NCBI GenBank assembly: GCA_025057115.1 | Contig: JANWWZ010000011.1 | Coordinates: 27,820 to 91,819, forward strand | Length of the DNA: 64,000 nt | Origin: Bernardetiaceae bacterium | GTDB taxonomy: Bacteria > Bacteroidota > Bacteroidia > Cytophagales > Thermoflexibacteraceae | Reading direction: 5' to 3' | Shown: positions 18,231-27,271 of the stretch, one piece after another | How positions within the stretch are numbered: the first letter of the stretch is position 1 | Layout: the number at the start of each line of letters is the position of its first letter | Notes under the pieces: generated by a model | Told to the model about the DNA's origin: nothing | The model's input: only the letters and a program-made list of their open reading frames with translations | The model's database searches: none | Made by a program: the position numbers and the translations under genes

Positions 18231-20122
18231 GGGCGGAAAAGATTAGTATGAAAACGCACTTGTATGATACTTCTAAGCTCGCGCAAAGGCATAAGGGCTT
18301 TTTTAAGGACTTGTCGCTCAAGGGGAGAAAGGCTGCTCAACTGGAGCCATCTTCCACTATCAGCTTGGGCTACAGCGCGTTTCATGCGTAGTTGCAGCAA
18401 ATGTTCATACGCTCTGGCAGCATCTTGCAGCAAGATGGTATGGTTGGGTTCTCTTTGGGCTACTTGGTGAAACCTTGCACTGGTGCTGTTCTCCTCTAGA
18501 CCATGCTGCAAGGCAAGTAAACGGGCAATGTCGGCATAAGGAGCCAAGGCGCGTGCTTTGAGGTCAAATTGATTCTTGTGGCTGCCTTCCGACTCTGTAG
18601 CCAGTTCTCCCAGCCAATTGAAAGCAGGAGGAGAGGAAAGGGCATTAGCCGCCAAAAAACTCAAAAAGCGCGGTTGTTCTGATAACAACTCTTTGCGGTA
18701 GGCAAGTAGATCCTTGTAAAGAGAGATATCTCCTCCTACAGGCAGCATGTCAAAGAAAATAGTAGTTAGCATGACAGCCTTTGGTTCAGGAGTATCTATC
18801 CAGTAACTTAGTTGCCTTTTCCACTCACTCAAGGAGAGGCACCACCGAGAGTTAGAAGCCATTACTTCTGCGGGGCAGGCTTGATAGCCACATGTTTCTA
18901 AAATGCGGTTTACTTGTCGGGCAAACTCCAGTAAAGCGGGTCGTTGAACGGTGAGTTCGTCAGCAAAAAGCAGGGCATTGTCTTGGTCGGTGCGCAAGAT
19001 TTGTTCATGGCGTGCAAAGCTCCCCAAGGCAAGCCAGCACCAGCCGTGAGCAGGAGTAGCAGGCAAGGTTTGTTGGGCAAGGCGAATGGCTACTTCTACA
19101 GTCAGTTGATTAATTCGAGCAGCCAATTGGCTAAGGGTTTGTAAAGGAATGTTATTTTGCAGCAGTCTTTTAAGGCGTATTTCGGCTTGGTTGCGCAAGT
19201 GAGCTAACGTTTCTGTATCGGTGGCATTGGAAAGGCGCCGCAAAAGCGAAATTAATGCGGGGCTGCTACTGCCTAATAAATCGTGTTCGGACACAACGGC
19301 TTGCGGAGCGGTGGCAGGGCTGCCATCGGCTGTGATCACCAAATGCCGAATGCTATGGGTGGTCATCTGCAAATAGGCTTCTAGCCAACTCGAAGTAGGG
19401 GCAATGCAAACGACAGGTTTTGACATGATATCCGCTGCTTTGCATCTGAGAGGGTCAGCTTGTTCTGCTAAGGCTCGTCGCAGGTCTTTGTCCGTCAGGA
19501 TGCCCGCCACTTTGCCCTCTGCATCGGTAAGCACCACACTGCCTACTGACTTTTGCAACATCAATTGAGCCACTTGTGGCAGAGGAGTATCAGGAGAAGC
19601 CCACACCAGTTGCCGATTGCTAACAAGGCTAGCCAAAGATACAGCTTCGGGAAAAAATAAATCGGCGGGTTGCTGCAGAGTGTCTAATTCTTGATAACGG
19701 GGTAGCATACCGCTTGCCAGTCCGGCAGCAAAGTAGGATAAAAAACGAGCATTTTGCTGTAATAGCGGCATGAAACGCTCCACTGGAATAGCAATTGCCA
19801 GTGTTTCTTGAGCACAAATAGCCGTCATTACATAGGGCTTGCCCGAGAGCACCGCTCTGATTCCAAAAGTATCCCCTGGTTCAGCAGTGTCAAATAGTTC
19901 TATAGAGCCGTGTAACATTAAATGCACCAATCCTTTGTAAACCACGTACACCCAGCCAGTTTGTTGCTCTCCTGCTCGGAAAAAAATGCCATCTTTGGGA
20001 AGGTGTTGTAAACGAGCTTGGCTGGTTAAAGACAAGCGCTCTTCCTCTGACAAATTGCTGTAAGGTAAATGTTGAGCTAAAAAATGCGCCAGTCGGCTAG
20101 CAATGGGGTTGGAGGCAGTCAT
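18227..20122 (-). CDS. cNMP-binding, CBS-pair, DUF294 nucleotidyltransferase-like protein
   Basis: 631 residues. Domains in order: a cyclic-nucleotide-binding-like domain (about 20-150, AEPGDTFGIRAVLSGKPYVM), two CBS domains (about 165-290, GSVVLTDAEGKVAGILTDKDLRRAL), a nucleotidyltransferase-like domain with LGSFARHEQILRTDQDNALLF (GSF...DxD motif), and a helical substrate-binding C-terminus. The family resembles GlnD-type uridylyltransferases but its target is not established. It is translated with the downstream exonuclease through a 4-base overlap. Confidence 0.9.
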   Translation of the reverse strand: MTASNPIASRLAHFLAQHLPYSNLSEEERLSLTSQARLQHLPKDGIFFRAGEQQTGWVYVVYKGLVHLMLHGSIELFDTAEPGDTFGIRAVLSGKPYVMTAICAQETLAIAIPVERFMPLLQQNARFLSYFAAGLASGMLPRYQELDTLQQPADLFFPEAVSLASLVSNRQLVWASPDTPLPQVAQLMLQKSVGSVVLTDAEGKVAGILTDKDLRRALAEQADPLRCKAADIMSKPVVCIAPTSSWLEAYLQMTTHSIRHLVITADGSPATAPQAVVSEHDLLGSSSPALISLLRRLSNATDTETLAHLRNQAEIRLKRLLQNNIPLQTLSQLAARINQLTVEVAIRLAQQTLPATPAHGWCWLALGSFARHEQILRTDQDNALLFADELTVQRPALLEFARQVNRILETCGYQACPAEVMASNSRWCLSLSEWKRQLSYWIDTPEPKAVMLTTIFFDMLPVGGDISLYKDLLAYRKELLSEQPRFLSFLAANALSSPPAFNWLGELATESEGSHKNQFDLKARALAPYADIARLLALQHGLEENSTSARFHQVAQREPNHTILLQDAARAYEHLLQLRMKRAVAQADSGRWLQLSSLSPLERQVLKKALMPLRELRSIIQVRFHTNLFRP

Positions 20123-20322
20123 AGCGGGTTTTTTATTGCAAAAAAAGCACTTTTACAATTGGGAGAAAAAATTTGACAGGCAAATGAACGCAGCCTCCAC
20201 ATCTTGCTATTTAGTTGCGAAATGGAAACTGTGTTTTTTGCCGACCAACATCAAAAAGTGCAGGAGAATGCGGCAGTAGCTTGTAACAAATTGATAAGAT
20301 AGCTTTGCCAGTAAGTCGGTGT

Positions 20323-22971
20323 TTAGTAGAATTCTACTTCGCATTTTGGGTTGAGGCGGCGGAAATTTTCCACTTCTCTAAGGGTGAGTTTAGTGCGGAA
20401 ACATTGCACTTTTTTAAGACGCGGCAGACTCTCTAAGGGGCGAATGTTGCTAATAGAAGTGCTGTAAAAGCTCAACCGCTCAAGTTTTTGCAATTGCTCT
20501 ATGCCTTTTAAGCGCTTGATGGGAGTGCCAGAAATATTTAGTTCGCGCAAATTGGTAAATGGCAATAGCTCTTCTATTTTTTCTATAGGCGTGCTTTGAA
20601 TATCCAGCACTTCCAAGTTGGTAAGGCTGTGAATGGCTGCTAAGCTATGAACGGGATTGTTAGGCAGTCGTAAAATTCGCAGGCTGGTTACCTTTGTCAA
20701 GGGCGAAAGATCTTGCACCAGGGTATTACTAAAATTGAATTCATGTAAGCGAAAGAGCATTTCTAAAGGAGTAAGTGAAGTAATGCGCACACCAGCGGGA
20801 ATGCTCAAAGTGTGGAGCTTGGCTATTTGATGGAGTTCTTCAGTAGTGAGAGTTTCTTTTTTGATGCCAGTAGCTTGCCGAAAAACTTGTTTCCACTCGG
20901 GTGCCAGTTGCTGCCACCACCGATTGAGCTCTTGAGACATAAATACTACTGTACGGTCTGGTTTGGCATTGATGTAGTCAACGAACTCTTTTTGTGGAAT
21001 GGCAGTCTGGTCGGCGTAGAGCCACGCAAGTTCGGGTAAGTGTTGGATAGGAGCAAGTGAGGCTACCTTTGTATTTGAAATATCCAAGTAATGCAATTGC
21101 CGCAAGCCAGCCAGAGGACTCAAATCACTAATGGCAGTAGCGCGGCACTCTAGATGTTGAAGGTTGTCTAAAAACTGCAGCGGGGCTAAACTGCTAATAC
21201 CAGTGGAATTGCAGCGTATCTTTTTGAGTTCGTACAATGCTTTCAACGGGTCGAGGTTGGTAATATCTGTTCTGCCTGAAAGGTCGATTTCCGTCAAGCG
21301 GGCAATTTGTGCCAGTTGTTCTCGTGTTGGAGTAGTGCCTGTAACGCGTACGTAGGTGATAATAACGCTGCGCCAGGGCCGAGGTAATTGCTCCCACCAA
21401 CTAGCCATCTGATCGCTATTGTTCATTACCAAGCACTTGGGATTGACAGCGATGAATTGGTTAATTTCTTGGCGAGTCAGTGGAGTGCCGTCAGCGTAAA
21501 GGCGTTCTAAAGCAGGCATGTTGCCTAAAGCAGCTAAGTTGTTAATGCGCGTATTGTTAATAGAAAGCAGTTGCAAAGTGGTTTTGCCGCGCAAGGGTGC
21601 AAGGGAATTGACACCTGTATCGTCCAGGTAAAGCCTTTCTATGGCAGGCAAGTTAGCCAGTGGTTCGATGTTGGTGATTTTTGAACCAGAAACATCCAAG
21701 AACTGCAGTGCAGTGAGTTTTTCTATGCCTTCGAGGGTAGTAGCAGGGAGGTTTGTTGCTTGAAGGGTTTGCAAACGGACAAGGGATGCCAATGCTTCCC
21801 ATGAGCTCACGCGCGTGCCAGAAATGTTTAGCTGTTGCAGTTGCACTAAATTGCTAATAGGTGAAAGGTCTTCAACAGCAGTATTGGAAAGGTTGAGTTG
21901 TTGAAGGGAGGAAAGGTATTTGAGAGCATCGAGCTGAGTGATGGAAGTATTGGAAAGGTCTAAATTTTCCAGGCGAGCAAGATTGCGCAAAGGCCACAAA
22001 TCCACAATGGAGGTATGGGCTAGCTTGAGAGAACGCAAACCCGTTAGTTCAGCAAGCGGCTCAAAGGAGGTAATTTGCTTTGCTACTGCCGGAGAGCTCA
22101 GATCTAAAGTTTCCAATTGGGTAATGGAGCGCAGCTGTTCAAAGGTCATTTCTTGCTGGTTGGCAAATTGAGGAGCAATGAGGTTTTTCCATTCAGGAGT
22201 GAGGTTGGACCACCATTGTTGCAGTTCTTGCGCTTCGTCTAAGCGATTGGTATATATGCTGGCAATCTTTACCTCTCGCCGCAGTGTGTCTACGTTCATT
22301 TCTATGTAGCGCAACTGGTTGTGCGTGATGGAAGACCCATCTAACAAAGTGGCATTTAGCTGGCGATTAAGAGTTACCTTGATGACTCGCATGCCATTCT
22401 CTGCTACTAGGTACTCGGTGCGCTGGGGAGTTAGCTTAAACTCCGCATGGCGAAAGAAGAAATCGATATCCTTTAAATAGGCTTGTACATCTTTGTTAGT
22501 GGCAACGGTGCGGCGCGTATCTAGATCGTCTTCTATTTGCACTTTGTTGTCGCGAAATGCTTTGAGATAACTGGAGTTAATGATTTCTTCTTTGTCTTGC
22601 AGGGGAGTCTCATCAGAGCCTAATTCGTTGAAAATCAACTCCAAGAATTCGATAATTTGCTGCACTTGGCTTTGGTAATACGATTCAACAGCGCCCAAAT
22701 TGCCGCTGCTGGCGGGAGTTCCTTGCCCTAGTTGCGGGCTTGCTTGTGAACCCGAAGCGCCAGTAGAACCATTGTTGATATTTTTGCCAGCAGTAGGTTT
22801 GGCTGCATTGTTAGCTACTGGCTTTTTGCTGTTGTTAATAGGGGTGGTAGTAGTTTTTTTGCCAGTGCTGGAAGTTTTACCAGAGGCTTTCTTTTGTCCT
22901 TGAGCTCCTTGTACAAAAGCAAATAATATCAACCCCGCGCTTACAAGTATTACCTTCAGGCTAAAGTTCAT
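20323..22971 (-). CDS. Secreted leucine-rich-repeat protein with three repeated modules
   Basis: 882 residues from the ATG at 22971, where the signal peptide MNFSLKVILVSAGLILFAF starts. A low-complexity Lys/Ser/Thr/Gly/Asn stretch (about 25-85) and a helical region lead to internalin-like repeats of the form LxxLxxLxxLxLxxTxIxxLxPL. The repeats come in three blocks. Each opens with a similar cap: LQQWWSNLTPEWK, MASWWEQLPRPWR and LNRWWQQLAPEWK, followed 15-20 residues later by TxEQLxxIxxL. This points to internal triplication. Such proteins bind other proteins outside the cell; the partner is unknown. It has no C-terminal sorting domain. Confidence 0.87.
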   Translation of the reverse strand: MNFSLKVILVSAGLILFAFVQGAQGQKKASGKTSSTGKKTTTTPINNSKKPVANNAAKPTAGKNINNGSTGASGSQASPQLGQGTPASSGNLGAVESYYQSQVQQIIEFLELIFNELGSDETPLQDKEEIINSSYLKAFRDNKVQIEDDLDTRRTVATNKDVQAYLKDIDFFFRHAEFKLTPQRTEYLVAENGMRVIKVTLNRQLNATLLDGSSITHNQLRYIEMNVDTLRREVKIASIYTNRLDEAQELQQWWSNLTPEWKNLIAPQFANQQEMTFEQLRSITQLETLDLSSPAVAKQITSFEPLAELTGLRSLKLAHTSIVDLWPLRNLARLENLDLSNTSITQLDALKYLSSLQQLNLSNTAVEDLSPISNLVQLQQLNISGTRVSSWEALASLVRLQTLQATNLPATTLEGIEKLTALQFLDVSGSKITNIEPLANLPAIERLYLDDTGVNSLAPLRGKTTLQLLSINNTRINNLAALGNMPALERLYADGTPLTRQEINQFIAVNPKCLVMNNSDQMASWWEQLPRPWRSVIITYVRVTGTTPTREQLAQIARLTEIDLSGRTDITNLDPLKALYELKKIRCNSTGISSLAPLQFLDNLQHLECRATAISDLSPLAGLRQLHYLDISNTKVASLAPIQHLPELAWLYADQTAIPQKEFVDYINAKPDRTVVFMSQELNRWWQQLAPEWKQVFRQATGIKKETLTTEELHQIAKLHTLSIPAGVRITSLTPLEMLFRLHEFNFSNTLVQDLSPLTKVTSLRILRLPNNPVHSLAAIHSLTNLEVLDIQSTPIEKIEELLPFTNLRELNISGTPIKRLKGIEQLQKLERLSFYSTSISNIRPLESLPRLKKVQCFRTKLTLREVENFRRLNPKCEVEFY

Positions 22972-23041
22972 GATAACAGTACTTTTAGCAAGATGCAAAT
23001 TTCGTTTATATACTGACAAGAGGAATGCCTTTAAACACTTT

Positions 23042-23070
23042 TTGCAATTTTTTTTGATTGACTAACTTTG
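23042..23070 (+). promoter_or_regulatory. Candidate promoter of the SGNH hydrolase gene
   Basis: TTG at 23042-23044, an 18-base spacer and TAACTTTG at 23063-23070. It lies 37 bases before the ATG in the divergent gap shared with the LRR gene. The spacing is slightly short for the family consensus. Confidence 0.45.
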
Positions 23071-23107
23071 AGAACTGCTTTATACCCCTGAGAGGATCAC
23101 AATCCTA

Positions 23108-23896
23108 ATGCCAGAAAGTATGCGCTTACATCTGGGCTTGAGCTTTGGAATAGCAGGGCTGATAGGAATCGTTCTTTGGGTAGGTCAGCTTAAGATAAAA
23201 CACCAGCAGGAACTCAAACAACGCCAAGCCCAAGTGAAAGACAGTCTTGAAAAAGTAGCGCGCCTGCAGGATTCCTTAAAACAACCTGCGCGGATTGTAC
23301 CTAAGCAAAACAAATCCCCTAAAGTGAACGAGTTAGTATTTAACCACAAAAGCTCTCGAGCCACAGGCAAGGTATGGCGCATTTTGCTCACTGGCGACTC
23401 TATGGGCGATGGACTTTTTCTAGCATGGCGCAAACTTTGCCAACAAGGCAATTTTGAAATTCGCTATCAGCCTTGGTATGGTTCCACTACGGAAAGTTGG
23501 GCAACTACTGACCGATTAGAAAACATGATTAAACAGTATCGTCCTTCTTTGGTAATATTTTCTTTAGGCTCTAACCAACTTCGCGACCATCAAATTAGAA
23601 AAAAAGGAGATCACATTCGCGAAATTATTCGCCAGTTCGGCAATACAGAGTTTGTTTGGATTGGACCACCTAATTGGAGAGAAGACACAGGCATAAATGA
23701 GTTGATAAAAAAATACGTGGGAAAGGAACGCTTTTTTGAATCTCGAGGACTTACTTTTGAGCGGCGCAAAGATGGAATTCACCCTACAGAAAAGTCTGCT
23801 GCTGTATGGGCAGATACCATCCGCCGATGGATAGACCAAAATCCTTGTATTAACTTTTATTTCCTCGAAGGTAAAAAAGCCTTTTGTAGGCAATGA
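23108..23896 (+). CDS. Membrane-anchored SGNH/GDSL-like hydrolase
   Basis: 262 residues. A membrane anchor (LGLSFGIAGLIGIVLWVGQL) and a short coiled coil come first. The SGNH domain starts with ILLTGDSMGDGL (block I, nucleophile Ser), then SLGSNQLRD (block III Asn) and KDGIHPTEKS (block V Asp and His). These enzymes remove acyl groups from glycans or lipids at the cell surface. A start at 23120 (MRLHLG) is equally possible. The last 18 residues look unlike the family and may be dispensable. Substrate unknown. Confidence 0.82.
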   Translation: MPESMRLHLGLSFGIAGLIGIVLWVGQLKIKHQQELKQRQAQVKDSLEKVARLQDSLKQPARIVPKQNKSPKVNELVFNHKSSRATGKVWRILLTGDSMGDGLFLAWRKLCQQGNFEIRYQPWYGSTTESWATTDRLENMIKQYRPSLVIFSLGSNQLRDHQIRKKGDHIREIIRQFGNTEFVWIGPPNWREDTGINELIKKYVGKERFFESRGLTFERRKDGIHPTEKSAAVWADTIRRWIDQNPCINFYFLEGKKAFCRQ

Positions 23897-23966
23897 AAAT
23901 ACTGCCCTATGATTGCTAAGTAGCTTAGGTTAGTTATCTTGCAGCGTTTTTTAATCATCAGCAACA

Positions 23967-24773
23967 ATGTACAATCTACTTAAAGGCAAGCGCGGTATTA
24001 TCACTGGAGCGCTGGATAGCAATTCTATTGCTTGGCATGTAGCATTGCGCGCAAAGCAAGAAGGAGCCATCTTTACTCTCTCTAATGCACCTATTGCCTT
24101 GCGCATGGGGCAAATCGAGCAACTTGCACAAGAATGCCAAACTATCGTCATTGCCGCTGACGCTACTTCTGTGGAAGACATAGAGCAACTTTACCGCCAG
24201 TCTATAGAATACTTAGGAGGCAAGATAGATTTTTTGCTCCATTCCATTGGCATGAGTCCTAACGTACGCAAGAAAAAAAATCACGGCGATTTGAATTACG
24301 AATGGTTCGTAAAAACCTTGGACATTTCGGCAATTTCATTTCACAAAATGATGCAGATAGGCGAAAAGCTACAAGCCTTTAACGATTACGCTTCTATCGT
24401 AGCCCTTACTTACATTGCTGCTCAGCGCGTATTTCCAGATTATGGAGACATGGCGGAAGCAAAAGCCTTGCTAGAGTCCATTGCCCGCAGTTATGGCTAT
24501 CGGTTGGGCAAATTGCAAAAAATTCGCGTCAATACAGTTTCTCAGTCGCCTACGCCTACAACGGCGGGCATGGGGATTCCTGGCTTTAAGGAGTTCCTCA
24601 AATATGCTGATGAAATGTCTCCTTTGGGAAATGCTACTGCGGATGATTGTGCTAATTACATTATCACTTTATTTTCTGATTTGACGCGAAAAGTAACCAT
24701 GCAGACTCTTTACCACGATGGAGGTTTCAGCAGCATGGGCATTCACCCAGCAGTAATAAATCCAGGCAGTTAA
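23967..24773 (+). CDS. fabI: Enoyl-[acyl-carrier-protein] reductase
   Basis: 268 residues. It begins YNLLKGKRGIITGALDSNSI in the family style, with the cofactor-binding GALDSNSIAW. The block LLHSIGMSPNV follows near 92, and the catalytic pair is Tyr and Lys in YGDMAEAK (Tyr-x6-Lys) near 153-160. It carries out the last reduction in fatty-acid elongation using NAD(P)H. It lies 52 bases upstream of rpmB on the same strand and is probably expressed independently. Confidence 0.95.
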   Translation: MYNLLKGKRGIITGALDSNSIAWHVALRAKQEGAIFTLSNAPIALRMGQIEQLAQECQTIVIAADATSVEDIEQLYRQSIEYLGGKIDFLLHSIGMSPNVRKKKNHGDLNYEWFVKTLDISAISFHKMMQIGEKLQAFNDYASIVALTYIAAQRVFPDYGDMAEAKALLESIARSYGYRLGKLQKIRVNTVSQSPTPTTAGMGIPGFKEFLKYADEMSPLGNATADDCANYIITLFSDLTRKVTMQTLYHDGGFSSMGIHPAVINPGS

Positions 24774-24825
24774 TTGCTTTTTTAGCAAGCTCGAAATAAC
24801 TTTGCGCCTCAATCGAATTACTGTC

Positions 24826-25095
24826 ATGTCAAGGATTTGCGATATTACTGGTAAGCGCGTGCGCATCGGGCACAATGTTTCTCATGCCAATAACAGAACC
24901 AAACGCACTTTCACGCCTAACCTGCACAAAAAAAAGTTTTACTTGCCAGAAGAAGACCGCTGGATCACACTCAAAGTATCCACCCGTGCCATGCGCACTA
25001 TTAACAAAAAGGGCTTAAGTGCTGTTCTTAGAGAAGCCGCCGAAAAAGGAACTTTGTCGGAGAAAGCAAGGAAAAAACTAAAAGCAATTAAATAA
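24826..25095 (+). CDS. rpmB: Large ribosomal subunit protein bL28
   Basis: 89 residues from the ATG at 24826 ([20 protein letters not shown]). The in-frame codons before it are not part of the family. [18 protein letters not shown] and the basic C-terminus are typical. First gene of an rpmB-rpmG-DUF4295 cluster with gaps of 6-8 bases. Confidence 0.97.
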   Translation: MSRICDITGKRVRIGHNVSHANNRTKRTFTPNLHKKKFYLPEEDRWITLKVSTRAMRTINKKGLSAVLREAAEKGTLSEKARKKLKAIK

Positions 25096-25103
25096 ACTGC
25101 AAC

Positions 25104-25292
25104 ATGGCAAAAAAAGGCAAAGGCAATCGCGTGCAAGTAATTTTGGAATGCACCGAGCACAAAGCATCAGGGTTACCTGGCATGTCGCGTTATGTGACCA
25201 CTAAAAACCGCAAAAACACGCCAGAACGCTTGGAATTAAGAAAGTACAACCCTATTTTAAAGCGTCACACGATTCACCGCGAAATAAAATAA
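25104..25292 (+). CDS. rpmG: Large ribosomal subunit protein bL33
   Basis: 62 residues, the usual size. [20 protein letters not shown] opens the protein and [20 protein letters not shown] is the family signature. Only one Cys is present in the position of the zinc-binding CxxC type, so it appears to be the Cys-minus form. It is tightly placed between rpmB and the DUF4295 gene. Confidence 0.97.
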   Translation: MAKKGKGNRVQVILECTEHKASGLPGMSRYVTTKNRKNTPERLELRKYNPILKRHTIHREIK

Positions 25293-25298
25293 CGGCTT

Positions 25299-25454
25299 AT
25301 GGCAAAGAAAGTTGTTGCTACGCTCAAGAGGGAAGGAGGTACCAAGTACGTCCGCGTAGTGAAGGCGGTCAAATCGCCCAAAACAGGAGCTTATACCTTC
25401 AGAGAAGAAATTGTGCCCGAAGACCAAGTAAATGATTTTCTCAACGCCAAGTAA
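25299..25454 (+). CDS. DUF4295 small basic protein, ribosome-associated
   Basis: 51 residues (MAKKVVATLKREGG ... VNDFLNAK), six bases after rpmG. It matches the DUF4295 family of Bacteroidota, which is regularly encoded after L28 and L33. I recall that a protein of this kind was seen as an extra large-subunit protein in a Flavobacterium ribosome; I cannot verify that here. A strong terminator follows at 25473, closing the ribosomal unit. Confidence 0.9.
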   Translation: MAKKVVATLKREGGTKYVRVVKAVKSPKTGAYTFREEIVPEDQVNDFLNAK

Positions 25455-25472
25455 GCTGGCTTGCAGTTCCTT

Positions 25473-25508
25473 CCCTAAGGAATTTTTAGCATTCCTTAGG
25501 GATTTTTG
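25473..25508 (+). terminator. Rho-independent terminator after the ribosomal genes
   Basis: Perfect 11-bp stem CCCTAAGGAAT (25473-25483) with ATTCCTTAGGG (25491-25501), a 7-base loop and the tail ATTTTTGCTTT. It separates the ribosomal genes from ftsY. Confidence 0.9.
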
Positions 25509-25547
25509 CTTTAATCTTCGCAACTTTAGGCAAAGCTACCTGCAAGT

Positions 25548-26507
25548 ATGGGTTTGTTCGGCTTTTTTTCGAAGCAACAGAAAGAGTCGTTGGACAAGGG
25601 ATTGGAAAAAAGCAGCAGGGGATTTTTCTCCATGCTAGCCAGAGCCATTGCAGGCAAATCCCATGTGGATGAAGAAGTATTAGACGAACTGGAAAATGTC
25701 CTGATTGCGGCAGATGTAGGAGCTGCTACTACGGTCAAAATTATCCGCAACATCGAAGCACGCGTAAAGCGCGATAAGTACGTGAGCACTGCCGAGTTAG
25801 ACAAAATTATCCGCGAAGAAGTCAAAGCGCTGCTGGCACAAAATCCGCACAACACCCTCAATGGCTTTCACATTCCTGAAAATAAACGCCCTTATGTGCT
25901 AATGGTAGTAGGTGTAAACGGAGTAGGGAAAACCACTACCATTGGCAAGTTAGCTGCGCAGTTTAAAAAAAATGGCTACCAGGTAGTCATTGGTGCGGCT
26001 GATACTTTCCGCGCTGCAGCGGTAGAGCAAATTAAACTATGGGGGCAGCGTGCTGGGGTAACAGTGGTTGATCATGGCATGCATACTGATCCTTCGGCAG
26101 TTGCCTTTGATGCAGTCAAAAAAGGAGTCGAGATGGGCGCTGATATCGTTATCATCGATACAGCAGGAAGGTTGCACACCAAAATCAACCTGATGAACGA
26201 ACTGGCTAAAATTAAACGCGTACAGCAAAAGTGCATTCCTGATGCCCCTCATGAAGTAATGCTAGTGCTAGATGGCAGCACAGGGCAAAATGCTTTCTTG
26301 CAGGCTTTAGAGTTTACCAAAGCCACAGAAGTAAATTCGCTAGCCGTTACTAAACTAGATGGTTCAGCCAAGGGCGGCGTGGTCATAGGCATTTCTGACC
26401 AGTTTAAAATCCCAGTCAAATACATTGGCATAGGAGAGCAAATTGACGATTTACAAGTATTCAACCCCGAGGAGTTTGTGGAGTCACTGTTTAAAAAACG
26501 TCATTGA
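25548..26507 (+). CDS. ftsY: Signal recognition particle receptor FtsY
   Basis: 319 residues. A short N-terminal region precedes the helical N domain (HVDEEVLDELENVLIAADVG) and the GTPase G domain with GVNGVGKTTTIGKLA (about 113-127), DTFRAAAVEQ, DTAGRL and TKLDGSAKGG. It docks SRP-ribosome complexes at the membrane. The acidic A domain is very short, as in other Bacteroidota. Its stop shares one base with the ATG of the rhomboid gene (TGATG). Confidence 0.96.
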   Translation: MGLFGFFSKQQKESLDKGLEKSSRGFFSMLARAIAGKSHVDEEVLDELENVLIAADVGAATTVKIIRNIEARVKRDKYVSTAELDKIIREEVKALLAQNPHNTLNGFHIPENKRPYVLMVVGVNGVGKTTTIGKLAAQFKKNGYQVVIGAADTFRAAAVEQIKLWGQRAGVTVVDHGMHTDPSAVAFDAVKKGVEMGADIVIIDTAGRLHTKINLMNELAKIKRVQQKCIPDAPHEVMLVLDGSTGQNAFLQALEFTKATEVNSLAVTKLDGSAKGGVVIGISDQFKIPVKYIGIGEQIDDLQVFNPEEFVESLFKKRH

Positions 26508-27271
26508 TGCGCTCCCAAAAGAGCCTTTTGATAAGCATTCTACTTACCGCTCCTATTTGGATAGTAGGATGGGTGCAACTGAGTAATGACTTCAACTGGG
26601 CAAGGCTAGGAGTATTTCCTCGTACTTTGTCAGGAATGATTGGCATTGTAACTACTCCTTTGATTCATGGGGATTGGTTGCACCTTTTTTCCAATCTTTT
26701 CCCTTTGATTATGCTCATTGCCACTATTCTCATGTTTTACCCGCGAGAAAGTTGGTCTGTATTGTTAATGGCTTATCTAGGGGCTAATTCCTTGTTGTGG
26801 TTGTTGGGTCGCTCTGCGTACCATATTGGCGCCAGTGGACAGGTGTATGCGCTACTATTTTTTCTATTCTTTTGCGGTCTTTTTCGAGGCGACCGCCCCT
26901 CGCTGGCTATTGCAGCAGGTATCTTTATCCTCTACGGAGGTACAATAGAAGGAATTTTTCCTCAACCAGAAAGTTCCTCAGTTTCTTGGGAGTCGCACTT
27001 ATTGGGGGCCCTAACAGGCATAGTTGCTGCATGGATTTATCGCCGTGCCCCTGTATCCAACTCACCACCTTCCTCTGGATCGCCCTCCATTCCCCTGCTG
27101 GAGCAAGAAGGATACCTTCCCTTGCAAAATGCAAAAATGCGCTACCTATTCAAACCTACTCAGCAGGCAAACACTAAAGCAAAAACATCGTTACCTTTGT
27201 ATACCATTCCTAGAAATGCAAATTACAAATGGTTGAGCAGCCTGAACACCTCACACCGCGTCAAATTGTAG
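26507..27271 (+). CDS. Rhomboid-family intramembrane serine protease
   Basis: 254 residues with about six membrane helices in the first 185. [14 protein letters not shown] in helix 2 holds the rhomboid His/Asn, [10 protein letters not shown] carries the catalytic GxSG Ser, and [11 protein letters not shown] the catalytic His. The catalytic dyad appears intact. The last 65 residues are hydrophilic and Pro/Ser-rich without family character. The gene starts inside the ftsY stop and its 3' end overlaps hslU by 43 bases. Substrate is unknown. Confidence 0.87.
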   Translation: MRSQKSLLISILLTAPIWIVGWVQLSNDFNWARLGVFPRTLSGMIGIVTTPLIHGDWLHLFSNLFPLIMLIATILMFYPRESWSVLLMAYLGANSLLWLLGRSAYHIGASGQVYALLFFLFFCGLFRGDRPSLAIAAGIFILYGGTIEGIFPQPESSSVSWESHLLGALTGIVAAWIYRRAPVSNSPPSSGSPSIPLLEQEGYLPLQNAKMRYLFKPTQQANTKAKTSLPLYTIPRNANYKWLSSLNTSHRVKL

